Shown here: piece by piece, positions 16,102-22,782 of the stretch
How positions within the stretch are numbered: position 1 is the stretch's first letter
How the letters are laid out: each line of letters begins with the position of its first letter
Source of the DNA: a virus
Virus record (IMG/VR): IMGVR_UViG_3300013093_000272
Coordinates: 1 to 24,296 of that record
Strand: one strand, 5' to 3'
DNA: 24,296 bases
Program-made: the position numbers and the translations under genes
The notes under the pieces: generated by a model
Told to the model about the DNA's origin: nothing
The model's input: only the letters and a program-made list of their open reading frames with translations
The model's database searches: none

Positions 16102-17693
16102 AAAAATCAATATTCGATGAGTTAATGAGAAGTGGTGAAATCGAAAGAATGTTCAAAGATAATAAAATCAATGAATTTTTAAATAGTGGACAACTTTCGG
16201 AAAATCAACTTAAAGAAATCAGAGAATTCAGTAAAAAACTCAGTCAAGAAGAACTGGAAAGAAGGCAATATGAAGTTGCTACTTTACCGGGTTGGGCGGA
16301 ATCACAATTAACACCCGTAATAAAGAAGGTCAAAGAACAACAAAAACCGGCTGCTGAATCTAAGAAACCTAATGTAGAAAAAGTAGCTGAGATAATGTCT
16401 AAAAAGACAACTACAGATACCAAAGACATTACTAAAGGTTTATCTAAGCGCAAGTCTACTGCAAAGCCAGCAGCAGCAACACCAAACACAGCAAAGAAAG
16501 TCGGTAATGTAAACACCGGCTTCTATGCTGATGCCGTTTCTGCAAGTAAACCTAAACTACGTAGTGGTGATAGTGCTGCCAACATTGGTGCAAAAATCTA
16601 TGCTGTTATACAACAAGACATAGAAGAACAAAGAACTAGAAAAGAGTTGTCTAAAAACTTTGAAGAAGAAAAATGGGAAAGAGAACAGCGTGAACATAAA
16701 GAGTTGATGGACGCTATAAAGAAAGCACAACAACCAAAAGTTCCAAAGGCAAAACCTAAAAAAGAATTACCTGCACGTGATGAAAAAGGTAGATTCATTA
16801 AGAAAGAACCTGAGAAAGCACCTGCACCGGCTCCTGCTCCAGCACCAGCGGCTAAACCATCACCTGCTCCCGCACCGGCTCCTGCCGCAAAGCCAGCACC
16901 GGCTCCAGCGCCTGCACCTTCAGCGGTAAAAGCACCTGCACCGGCTCCAGCACCGCCAGCAGTTACAAAAGCACCTGTTGTTGAGGCTGCACCAAAGATA
17001 CCAACTGCGGTTAAAGCTGGCGCTGCTGCCGTTGCCGTTGGTGTTGCAGGTTATGAGTTAGCAAAAAATACTATCTTGAAACATGAGGGATTCAAGACTA
17101 GACCATATAAAGATAGCAAAGGTTTATGGACTGTTGGTGTTGGTCACCTTATTGGTGATGGTAAGAGTTTACCTAAAGAGTTTGACCGTGAATTCTCAAG
17201 AGAAGAAATTCAAGCATTGTATGAAGAAGATTTCAAAGAACATAAAAAGGCTGCCGAGAAAATTCCTGGCTATAACAATCTGAATGAAAAAGGTCAAACT
17301 GCATTGATTGATTTGACATTCAACATGGGTCCAAGTTGGTATAAAAAATGGCCTATGCTTGTCAAACAACTAGAAGCAGGAGATATAGAAGGTGCTGCTA
17401 GAAACTTAGAGGGGAGTGATTGGTATAAGCAAGTTAAGTCTAGAGGTCCTGAAGTTGTTGCTTTATTGAGACAAGGTAAAAAAGATAGCGCAAGTGATGT
17501 TACTGCACCACCTATACCTGGATCAAAAGTGAATTCAGATTCTGTTGAAAATAAAGACTTGAAGACACCATCTAAACAAACAACAGTTGTAGTAAATAAT
17601 ACACAAACTAACGTGGTAACAGGTTCAACACCACAAAAACAAGTAATTAGCACCTCAACACCATCAGAAAAACCAGCAATATTAGGTACATAA
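16098..17693 (+). CDS. tail-associated protein with T4-type lysozyme (GH24) domain
   Basis: This 531-aa protein has four parts. Residues 1-110 are charged and helical. Residues 152-207 form a module shared with the next gene (KLRSGDSAANIGAKIYAVIQ...). Residues 241-289 are a Pro/Ala linker of PAPAPA repeats. Residues ~322-462 are a lysozyme domain: ILKHEGFKTRPYKDSKGLWT with Glu330, Asp339 and Thr345, the same 9 and 15 spacings as the T4 lysozyme triad Glu11/Asp20/Thr26, then VGVGHL and ALIDLTFNMG. It should cleave the glycan of host peptidoglycan during tail penetration. There is no signal peptide. In T4 this domain is inside gp5; here gp5 lacks it, so this protein probably takes over that role. 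The ATG overlaps the preceding TGA (ATGA). The C-terminus (VVVNNTQTNVVTG) resembles the end of the next protein. Confidence 0.85.
   Translation: MKKSIFDELMRSGEIERMFKDNKINEFLNSGQLSENQLKEIREFSKKLSQEELERRQYEVATLPGWAESQLTPVIKKVKEQQKPAAESKKPNVEKVAEIMSKKTTTDTKDITKGLSKRKSTAKPAAATPNTAKKVGNVNTGFYADAVSASKPKLRSGDSAANIGAKIYAVIQQDIEEQRTRKELSKNFEEEKWEREQREHKELMDAIKKAQQPKVPKAKPKKELPARDEKGRFIKKEPEKAPAPAPAPAPAAKPSPAPAPAPAAKPAPAPAPAPSAVKAPAPAPAPPAVTKAPVVEAAPKIPTAVKAGAAAVAVGVAGYELAKNTILKHEGFKTRPYKDSKGLWTVGVGHLIGDGKSLPKEFDREFSREEIQALYEEDFKEHKKAAEKIPGYNNLNEKGQTALIDLTFNMGPSWYKKWPMLVKQLEAGDIEGAARNLEGSDWYKQVKSRGPEVVALLRQGKKDSASDVTAPPIPGSKVNSDSVENKDLKTPSKQTTVVVNNTQTNVVTGSTPQKQVISTSTPSEKPAILGT
16818..16964 (+). repeat. 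GC-richer imperfect tandem repeat encoding a Pro/Ala linker
   Basis: Repeated gcaccggctcctgctcca-type words encode PAPAPAPAPAAKPSPAPAPA and similar units (residues 241-289 of the lysozyme protein). It is an extended, flexible spacer between the helical N-terminal region and the enzyme domain. The repeat may vary in copy number. Confidence 0.8.
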
Positions 17694-17694
17694 C

Positions 17695-19188
17695 ATGGCA
17701 AGTAATAAAATGTCTTATCAAAGAGCAAGAGGCCTTAAAAACAAAGGCCTTGGCTCACTTATTGTGGATAGAATTGTATCAGGTGAGGGAGTTGGTCGTT
17801 CCATTAAATCTTCCATTTCAGACAAAACTGTTGCTAAGTTTACACGCATCAAAGAAAAGTTTGACCCATTAAACATCGGTAAAGCTGTTGGTGGTCGCCT
17901 TGGTGCTTATGCATTGGGTAGATTGACTGGTCGTAGCAATGAAGACATTTCTTATTTTACTGGCACAAGAATCAAAGCAAAACCTGTTGAAGCAAAAATG
18001 AATCCATTGGTGACCAAAGTTGCTGAAGGTGACCGTAGAAAACTGAAGCGTGGTGATGGTCTTGCTGATGTAATGTCCAAAGTTTACAATCTTATTAAAT
18101 CAAACATTGAAGACCAAAAAACACAACACGAAGTTGAACATGCTGAGAACCTTGGTAAAGAAAAACAACGTAGTAAGTGGCATGAAGAATTGATTAAAGC
18201 ATTGTGTGGTTTTAGTGGTAAAACAACTACTGTAACTGTTCAGAAAAAAGATGGTGGTGGTTTTCTTGATGGCATCATCAAAATGGTTGAAGACTTTGTT
18301 GAAAACATGTTTGGTGGAATGTTAAAGAAAATTAAAGATTTCTTTTCTGGTGGCATCTTTGAATCACTATTCAACTTCTTAAAAGGTCCTGTCTTTAGAT
18401 TACTTTCTTCTGGTGCAAAATGGTTGTTTGCACTATTAACCGGTCCTGAAGCATTGATTGCCGCATTGGTTGCCGGTGGTCTTGCCGCTGCCATTTTTGC
18501 AGGTAGAACCTTGGCTTCATTCTTTGAAAAATCTCAAGAAGATAAAGCACAAGAACAAGGTGGCAAGAAAGCAGTTGCAGCATTACAGAAACAACGTGCC
18601 GCTAATGATGCTTTGAATGAATCTGGAATGGAATCGGAAGAACAATCCAAAGCAAAAGAAGAATATGATGCCGCAGTAAAAGAAAAGCAAGGTCTTGTTA
18701 CCGCTTACATGAATAAGAAGGGCTATAAAAAGTTCAAGAAAACTTTTATGGGCTTTGAAACTGGTGGTGTAACATTTGAAGATAAGAATGGTAAAGAAGC
18801 ACCAGAATCTTTACTAAAAGAGGCAAATGATTTTGCCGATAAATCATTGGAGAAAACGGCTACACCTGTTGCACCAGCGGCACAGCAAACGGCAGTACCA
18901 GCAGAATCTAAACCTGCATCGGCATCACCTGGAGCACCCTCAACTGCAACCTCCGCACCACCAGAACCAAGCGGAACTGGTGCGAGAGTGCAATCTGCTA
19001 TCAGTCAGAACAATGATATGAATTTAGAACCTAGCGCACCACAGGTTGTTACGATAGACAATTCAAAATCTATCAATGCAGGTGGCGGTTCTTCTGCTCC
19101 CGCTGTGTCTATGGATAGTTCCGTTACCGTCAGAACGGATGACCCAACCTTACAAAACATCTTTAAGAAACTTGCAAGGCAGGTATAA
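17695..19188 (+). CDS. baseplate hub / tape-measure-like structural protein with a hydrophobic segment
   Basis: This 497-aa protein starts 2 nt after the lysozyme gene. Residues ~117-170 (KLKRGDGLADVMSKVYNLIK...) align with residues 152-207 of the upstream protein. Residues ~188-280 are hydrophobic and amphipathic (FVENMFGGMLKKIKDFFSGG) and include a probable membrane-spanning helix, LIAALVAGGLAAAIFAG, at 254-270. Then come a charged helical region (~280-345) and a Pro/Ala/Ser-rich tail ending in TDDPTLQNIFKKLARQV. Position after gp26 and gp51-like genes, and the helix-plus-membrane-segment make-up, suggest the T4 gp29 role (hub and tape measure). It is shorter than T4 gp29 (590 aa) and homology is not shown. 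It could instead be a membrane-insertion component of the hub. Confidence 0.5.
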   Translation: MASNKMSYQRARGLKNKGLGSLIVDRIVSGEGVGRSIKSSISDKTVAKFTRIKEKFDPLNIGKAVGGRLGAYALGRLTGRSNEDISYFTGTRIKAKPVEAKMNPLVTKVAEGDRRKLKRGDGLADVMSKVYNLIKSNIEDQKTQHEVEHAENLGKEKQRSKWHEELIKALCGFSGKTTTVTVQKKDGGGFLDGIIKMVEDFVENMFGGMLKKIKDFFSGGIFESLFNFLKGPVFRLLSSGAKWLFALLTGPEALIAALVAGGLAAAIFAGRTLASFFEKSQEDKAQEQGGKKAVAALQKQRAANDALNESGMESEEQSKAKEEYDAAVKEKQGLVTAYMNKKGYKKFKKTFMGFETGGVTFEDKNGKEAPESLLKEANDFADKSLEKTATPVAPAAQQTAVPAESKPASASPGAPSTATSAPPEPSGTGARVQSAISQNNDMNLEPSAPQVVTIDNSKSINAGGGSSAPAVSMDSSVTVRTDDPTLQNIFKKLARQV

Positions 19189-19191
19189 AAA

Positions 19192-19210
19192 ACCCCGCAC
19201 TAGGCGGGGT
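19192..19210 (-). terminator. intrinsic terminator for gp32, at a convergent gene junction
   Basis: On the minus strand the hairpin ACCCCGC-CTAGT-GCGGGGT is followed by a run of T (TTTTTTAT). It is a strong factor-independent terminator 8 nt after the gp32 stop. On the plus strand the same stem follows the 497-aa gene but lacks a T run (GCGGGGTCTTCAT), so it should work mainly for minus-strand transcripts. Confidence 0.9.
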
Positions 19211-19217
19211 CTTCATC

Positions 19218-20099
19218 TTACTCGTCAGCCAACTTGCTGAAGTAGGCCAAATCGTCATCATCATCGGTAACCAATTCAGGTTCTTCCTGAACTGGTTTCT
19301 TAGGTGCAGATTTCAATGTCTCTACTGTGGTCTTAGGCATTGGTGTATCACCATTCAAACCTAGAACCTTTTCAAGGCGAGCCTTCAAGTCATCATAAGA
19401 CTTGAATTCTTTGTCTGCAACCAACTCTGCAAGAGAGTGTTCTGACTTCCAAATCTTTTCCAACTCATCGTCATCATCCAACAAAGCGGATGAAGCGGCG
19501 AATTCAGACTTGTCATAGTTTTGATAGCCAGCAACCTTAGTGATACGCAACTTGAAGTTAGCACCAGTCCACAGGTCAAACGGATTGATTGCTGTTTCAT
19601 CTTCAAAAGCAGGATTCATTGCACCTGTAATCTTCTCAAAAATCTTTGCACCGAACTTGAACAACTTAACTTGTCCTTCATTTTCTGGATGCTTAGGATC
19701 AGAAACGATATACACGTTAGCAATGTAATTCAACTTACGTTTTTGCTTACGAACGATTTCTTTGTTGGCTTCAATGCCAGAATTCCACAACTTGTTATTG
19801 TGTTCACACACAGGACATTGTTGATTCTTGGTAGTCAGGCAGTTATCAATCAACCAACCGCCACTTCCCTGGAATCCATGTGAGAACACCTTAACCCATG
19901 GTAACGCATCGTCACCATCTACAGCAGGAGCAGGAAGAAAACGAATAACGGCCGATCCGTTCCCAATTTTATCAACCTCAGGTCGCCAGTAATTGTCTTT
20001 ATTGTCAGCACCAGAAGATGATGAGTTTAGTGCTTCAACGGCTTTGGCCAATTTATCCAAGTTGCCGGAGTTTCTTTTAAGATTTGCAAATGATGTCAT
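19218..20099 (-). CDS. 32: gp32-like single-stranded DNA-binding protein
   Basis: This 293-aa protein (T4 gp32, 301 aa) begins MTSFANLKRNSGNLDKLAKA. The zinc site is visible as His74-x12-Cys87-x7-Cys95-x2-Cys98 (SHGFQGSGGWLIDNC...QQCPVC), with the same His-Cys spacing as T4 gp32 (His64, Cys77, Cys87, Cys90). The basic N-terminus would mediate cooperative binding. The C-terminal tail is acidic (TDDDDDLAYFSKLADE), as expected for the partner-docking tail. It coats ssDNA in replication and recombination and recruits gp59, also encoded nearby. AAGGA lies 8 nt before the ATG. A sigma70-like promoter and a short leader hairpin lie upstream and a strong terminator downstream, so it can be expressed on its own. 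T4 gp32 represses its own translation. Confidence 0.95.
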   Translation of the reverse strand: MTSFANLKRNSGNLDKLAKAVEALNSSSSGADNKDNYWRPEVDKIGNGSAVIRFLPAPAVDGDDALPWVKVFSHGFQGSGGWLIDNCLTTKNQQCPVCEHNNKLWNSGIEANKEIVRKQKRKLNYIANVYIVSDPKHPENEGQVKLFKFGAKIFEKITGAMNPAFEDETAINPFDLWTGANFKLRITKVAGYQNYDKSEFAASSALLDDDDELEKIWKSEHSLAELVADKEFKSYDDLKARLEKVLGLNGDTPMPKTTVETLKSAPKKPVQEEPELVTDDDDDLAYFSKLADE

Positions 20100-20133
20100 A
20101 TTATTTCCTTTATATAACGGTGTGTAAAAAATA

Positions 20134-20153
20134 TTAACGGATTATCCACTTAA
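20134..20153 (-). promoter_or_regulatory. small leader hairpin upstream of gp32
   Basis: The minus-strand leader contains TTAAgTGG-ATAAT-CCGTTAA, a 7-bp stem with one bulged G and a 5-nt loop, about 35 nt before the gp32 ATG and inside the transcript from the promoter at 20169-20197. T4 gp32 mRNA also has a leader structure used in autoregulation; any similar role here is speculation. The stem is AU-rich and weak. Confidence 0.3.
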
Positions 20154-20168
20154 ACATAACAAAAGTTT

Positions 20169-20197
20169 ATTTTATAATAAAATACAAGAGTTGTCAA
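20169..20197 (-). promoter_or_regulatory. sigma70-type promoter for gp32
   Basis: The minus strand has TTGACA (20197-20192), a 17-nt spacer and TAAAAT (20174-20169). The -35 is a perfect consensus, the -10 is 5 of 6 and the spacer is optimal. The -35 overlaps the stop codon of the preceding gene. It predicts a leader of about 60 nt and early expression by unmodified host RNA polymerase. Confidence 0.75.
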
Positions 20198-20622
20198 GCA
20201 TACTCCCAAAGATAACCATATGAATACCGAATAATACCTTGGCAACATTTGGAGATTTGGTTATAATTTTTTGCATTGATTTTTCTTGCGGCAGAACGGA
20301 CACTATCATGTATTGCAATGAGATTGCCGTCCATATCAAACTGTTTGACCTTTTTACCCTGCAATTGGGTTAAAATTTCAATATTCTTTTTTCTATTCTG
20401 TTCTATGGTTTCAGCCTTATGCTTTTTGCCAAAGAATTGGTTTTGTTTTCCTACTTTTGTGGATTGCATTTCAGATAAATGTTTTTTAGTTTCATCATCA
20501 TGTTTGCAACCATAAAATGGATTACTTTCACCAATGGGTGATTGTATAAATTCTGTTTCTTCAAACTTGAAAGTTTTACAGAATTCTTTTAAGTCCTCTA
20601 AGAAAAAATCTAGGTCGTTCAT
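20194..20622 (-). CDS. homing-endonuclease remnant: NUMOD3 and NUMOD1 DNA-binding motifs without a nuclease domain
   Basis: This 142-aa protein contains two NUMOD3-like motifs, NPFYGCKHDDETKKHLSE (34-51) and NQFFGKKHKAETIEQNRK (61-78). A NUMOD1-like helix-turn-helix follows at ~91-142 (VKQFDMDGNLIAIHDSVRSA, ISKCCQGIIRYSYGYLWEY). These are the DNA-recognition tails of GIY-YIG and HNH homing endonucleases. The first 33 residues contain neither GIY-YIG nor HNH signatures, so the catalytic part is missing or replaced. It sits between gp32 and the nucleotidase/gp59 genes. T4 has the GIY-YIG homing gene segG beside gene 32, so the location is suggestive. It may be a decayed mobile gene or a retained DNA-binding regulator. 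The leader reads GATAAATA-GGTAT-ATG. Confidence 0.8.
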   Translation of the reverse strand: MNDLDFFLEDLKEFCKTFKFEETEFIQSPIGESNPFYGCKHDDETKKHLSEMQSTKVGKQNQFFGKKHKAETIEQNRKKNIEILTQLQGKKVKQFDMDGNLIAIHDSVRSAARKINAKNYNQISKCCQGIIRYSYGYLWEYA

Positions 20623-20627
20623 ATACC

Positions 20628-20635
20628 TATTTATC
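20628..20635 (-). promoter_or_regulatory. candidate late promoter / ATAAATA box before the NUMOD gene
   Basis: GATAAATA on the minus strand lies 5 nt before the ATG at 20622 and overlaps the stop of the nucleotidase gene. It matches 7 of 8 bases of the T4 late octamer. T4 homing genes are often under late promoters, which fits, but the motif may also be only an AU-rich initiation region. Confidence 0.35.
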
Positions 20636-21122
20636 CACGCAACAATGCGTCCAAGATACTAATTGTTGTCAAGGCATCTTTGTGAAGAATACCAGTACCA
20701 CCTGCTTTATTCCAATCATCAATAACAGAAGGTGTGTCATCAATGATTATGGAATTTTCGTCAGCAAATTTATACTTGAACTGTTTGCCAGGTACAAAGT
20801 TTGCAGGATAGTTAATGTTGTGTTTGCCAAGCCAGATTTCCTTTTGACGGGAGATTTCAGCATTGCTCACTGGTCGTGCAGTAGAAGAAAGAATCTCTAC
20901 AGGCACACCACAAGTTTTGAGGTACGACAACAATTCTGTTGCATCAGGCATCAGGTCAAGGGTTTGAAATTCCTTGTTTTGAATGAATGCACCGAATCTT
21001 GCACCAAAACGCTTACGTGCATCATCATGTGACGGACTACAATCATACAATTCTCGGTATCGTTTGGTGAAGTCAGCAATCACACCATCCATATCAAGAT
21101 AGATTTTGGTAAATTTATGCAT
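20631..21122 (-). CDS. HAD-superfamily 5'(3')-deoxyribonucleotidase-like phosphatase
   Basis: This 163-aa protein has motif I YLDMDGVIADF with the nucleophile Asp10 and acid/base Asp12, motif II EILSSTA (Ser79/80, Thr81), a possible motif III lysine in PGKQFKYKFAD (113-118) and motif IV SIIIDDTPSVIDDW (Asp128/129). This is the compact C1-type HAD layout of 5'-nucleotidases (NT5C family). It should remove phosphate from (deoxy)nucleoside monophosphates, perhaps to tune nucleotide pools during replication. The start overlaps the end of gp59 by 8 nt, so it is in the same operon. Exact substrate is unknown. Confidence 0.88.
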   Translation of the reverse strand: MHKFTKIYLDMDGVIADFTKRYRELYDCSPSHDDARKRFGARFGAFIQNKEFQTLDLMPDATELLSYLKTCGVPVEILSSTARPVSNAEISRQKEIWLGKHNINYPANFVPGKQFKYKFADENSIIIDDTPSVIDDWNKAGGTGILHKDALTTISILDALLRG

Positions 21123-21720
21123 GTTCTGTTATCACTTCTTTAAGTATGTTTTTGAATTTAACTTTGTCGTATTGTATAAAAGGTGCATACTTTTCACATT
21201 TCAATCGCCAGTTGGGCCAGATAATATCATCACTGATTTTACGGTCCCACATGGGAAAGAAGTTCATAATATCATTAAGTATGCACAAAGTTTCTACTGA
21301 AATTGTACCAGACATTACCTCACGGAGTAAGATAGGATGTTGACCATCATTGACAATCAACATTTGTTCTGGTGCATCATTTCCTACAAGACCAAGTATA
21401 TCATTTTCAAAGACATATGTCAAGCTCTGGTTAATCTTCTGCCACTTTTTGTATGCCACTTCACCTTCAGGTCCAGTCATTTCACCAACCCAAGACGCAT
21501 CACCATATACAAAATTTGCAAGGTAAAAGTTCCGCAATTCTTCCAAAGAAAACTTCCGTGAAAGTTTGTAGAAACTGTATTTGTCTTTACGTTTGAGAAA
21601 TGTTTCTTTAGATACATTGGTCTTGCCATTATAGCGAAAAAAATCATAGGATTTTGAGGTGAAGTGTGTTTTCAGTGCATTATAAAGTGCAAAAGATGCA
21701 AAACCTGTACCTTCATTCAT
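21115..21720 (-). CDS. 59: gp59-like loader of the replicative helicase
   Basis: This 201-aa protein (T4 gp59, 217 aa) contains FLKRKDKYSFYKLSRKFSLE, then ELRNFYLANFVYGDASWVGE (about 42-80). This parallels T4 gp59 (KRRDKYFFQKLSEKYKLKEL...WIGD). The C-terminal half has SGTISVETLCILNDIMNFF and WPNWRLKCEKYAPFI, also with T4 counterparts. gp59 binds forked DNA and gp32-coated ssDNA and loads gp41 helicase. The gene order 33-59-(insertion)-32 matches T4. The start overlaps the gp33 stop (ATGA). Confidence 0.93.
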   Translation of the reverse strand: MNEGTGFASFALYNALKTHFTSKSYDFFRYNGKTNVSKETFLKRKDKYSFYKLSRKFSLEELRNFYLANFVYGDASWVGEMTGPEGEVAYKKWQKINQSLTYVFENDILGLVGNDAPEQMLIVNDGQHPILLREVMSGTISVETLCILNDIMNFFPMWDRKISDDIIWPNWRLKCEKYAPFIQYDKVKFKNILKEVITEHA

Positions 21721-21938
21721 AGCGGAAGTTTAGATGCTTTTTTGATTAGATTAACTGATTGTGCTTCTTCACGGATTCGTGCTTTGAGGTGAGATGAAAT
21801 TAAGGTGGCAGCCACCTCAATCTCAATACCTGTTTCTTCGCAATGTTGAACAATAGCATCCATGCAATGAATGTCATACTGTTCTGCAATTTCCTCAATC
21901 TTTAGTGAGAAGTCACGGATTTCGTCTTTACTTGGCAT
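21717..21938 (-). CDS. 33: gp33-like late transcription coactivator
   Basis: I choose the start at 21938 (MPSKDEIRDFSL, 73 aa) over the ATG at 21968 because it overlaps the preceding stop as TAATG. The core EEIAEQYDIHCMDAIVQHCE and the following VAATLISSHLKARIREEAQ segment align in pattern with T4 gp33 (MVEEFGMSYLEATTAFLEEN...IQSEA). The adjacency to gp59 is the same as in T4. gp33 bridges RNA polymerase and the sliding clamp gp45 and is needed for late transcription. The protein is shorter than T4 gp33 (112 aa) and lacks the extended C-terminal tail. Presence of gp33 supports reading the TATAAATA sites here as late promoters. Confidence 0.82.
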   Translation of the reverse strand: MPSKDEIRDFSLKIEEIAEQYDIHCMDAIVQHCEETGIEIEVAATLISSHLKARIREEAQSVNLIKKASKLPL

Positions 21939-22171
21939 TATTTGGCCTTCAATGCATAGACCATGCAAAGGTTATCTGTCTGTGTTGCATATGCACACTT
22001 AACAGAAATAGGATCAATACCTCTTTGAATGGCTGAGTCCATGTTTTTTGACATGTTGTTACGGTCATTAATGTTTGACAAATAAGAACTAATGATTATT
22101 GATACGGCAACAATAGTGATACATGCCAATAATGTGATAACAACTTTCAAATTTGAATTTTGGTTTTCCAT
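21938..22171 (-). CDS. small single-pass membrane protein, function unknown
   Basis: The ATG at 22171 (MENQNSNLKVV, 77 aa) is chosen over the upstream in-frame ATG at 22330, which lies wholly inside the SleB gene. AAGGAAA lies just upstream of 22171. Residues 9-29 (KVVITLLACITIVAVSIIISS) form one membrane helix. The outer part has IQRGIDPISVKCAYATQTDN and two cysteines (C59, C69) that could form a disulfide. It sits between the wall hydrolase and gp33, so a lysis-related role (spanin- or holin-like) can be imagined but not supported by any motif. Confidence 0.7.
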   Translation of the reverse strand: MENQNSNLKVVITLLACITIVAVSIIISSYLSNINDRNNMSKNMDSAIQRGIDPISVKCAYATQTDNLCMVYALKAK

Positions 22172-22172
22172 A

Positions 22173-22724
22173 TTAAATGATTTCCTTGTTTCTGTCAATT
22201 GAGTCTTTGTTGGATCGGTAGAAGATGTGTTGTCCAATTTGTTTGACCTTTTCCAAATGATGCCAACCAGGGTGGACGTAATCCGCATGATAGTATGTCG
22301 CACCTTCTGTAACATCTTTTTGCCTTTCATAGTTAACCACTAAGTTTGTTGCGAGATCCAAGATTTCATTATACAACCTTTTGTCGGTGATTGGCAAGCC
22401 CTTACCATCTTTCTTTTCGCAATACCAAGAGAACTGACATGTTCCGTTCGTTTTCTGTTTCACCACGGAACAAATATCTTCACCATAACCGGATTGTACA
22501 CGGTTAATTGTAACGAAAGCAACGGCCTTTTGACCATCTAATGGCTCATGTGCCGCTTCGTGATAGATATTTTGTGCCAAACAATTTACCTGAACTTTAG
22601 TTTCGTCAGATAGTGCATTGTAAGTGGTCTTGAACGGTAAATTATAAGTATCAATGTTGATACAGGATAACATCAGTATGATTGCTGAAAAGAATACTGC
22701 TACAAGTATAATTCTACTTTGCAT
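22173..22724 (-). CDS. SleB-type cell wall hydrolase (Hydrolase_2 family), membrane-anchored or exported
   Basis: This 183-aa protein has an N-terminal hydrophobic segment (IILVAVFFSAIILMLSC, 4-21) that could be a signal anchor or, with Cys21, a weak lipobox. Residues 45-105 hold QVNCLAQNIYHEAAHEPLDG with the likely catalytic Glu56, GQKAVAFVTINRV and GTCQFSWYCE. This is the SleB/CwlJ signature seen in spore cortex enzymes and many phage endolysins of Gram-negative hosts. It should cleave peptidoglycan glycan strands. A GGAG ribosome site precedes it. A signal-anchor-release type endolysin is a fair reading, but no holin is recognised beside it. It is the second peptidoglycan enzyme in the window, after the tail lysozyme. 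Confidence 0.85.
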   Translation of the reverse strand: MQSRIILVAVFFSAIILMLSCINIDTYNLPFKTTYNALSDETKVQVNCLAQNIYHEAAHEPLDGQKAVAFVTINRVQSGYGEDICSVVKQKTNGTCQFSWYCEKKDGKGLPITDKRLYNEILDLATNLVVNYERQKDVTEGATYYHADYVHPGWHHLEKVKQIGQHIFYRSNKDSIDRNKEII

Positions 22725-22743
22725 GTAATTCTCCAGTTAAATG

Positions 22744-22766
22744 GGTGGGTTTTGTAAGAACCCACC
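22744..22766 (-). terminator. stable hairpin between the outer-membrane protein gene and the SleB gene
   Basis: GGTGGGTT-(7 nt)-AACCCACC is a perfect 8-bp stem located 16 nt after the stop of the outer-membrane protein gene and upstream of the SleB ribosome site. On the minus strand it is followed by CATTTAACTG, a poor T run, so it may be a weak terminator or an mRNA-stabilising hairpin that limits read-through into SleB. Confidence 0.55.
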
Positions 22767-22782
22767 GAAACTTATTGGACTC

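Noticed and set aside
17294-17728. 144-codon minus-strand open frame opposite the lysozyme gene
   Set aside because: It is antisense to a clear GH24 domain and has a composition typical of a shadow frame.
22172-22330. Longer N-terminus for the 77-aa membrane protein
   Set aside because: The extra codons lie entirely inside the SleB gene in another frame. The ATG at 22171 has its own AAGGAAA ribosome site directly before it.
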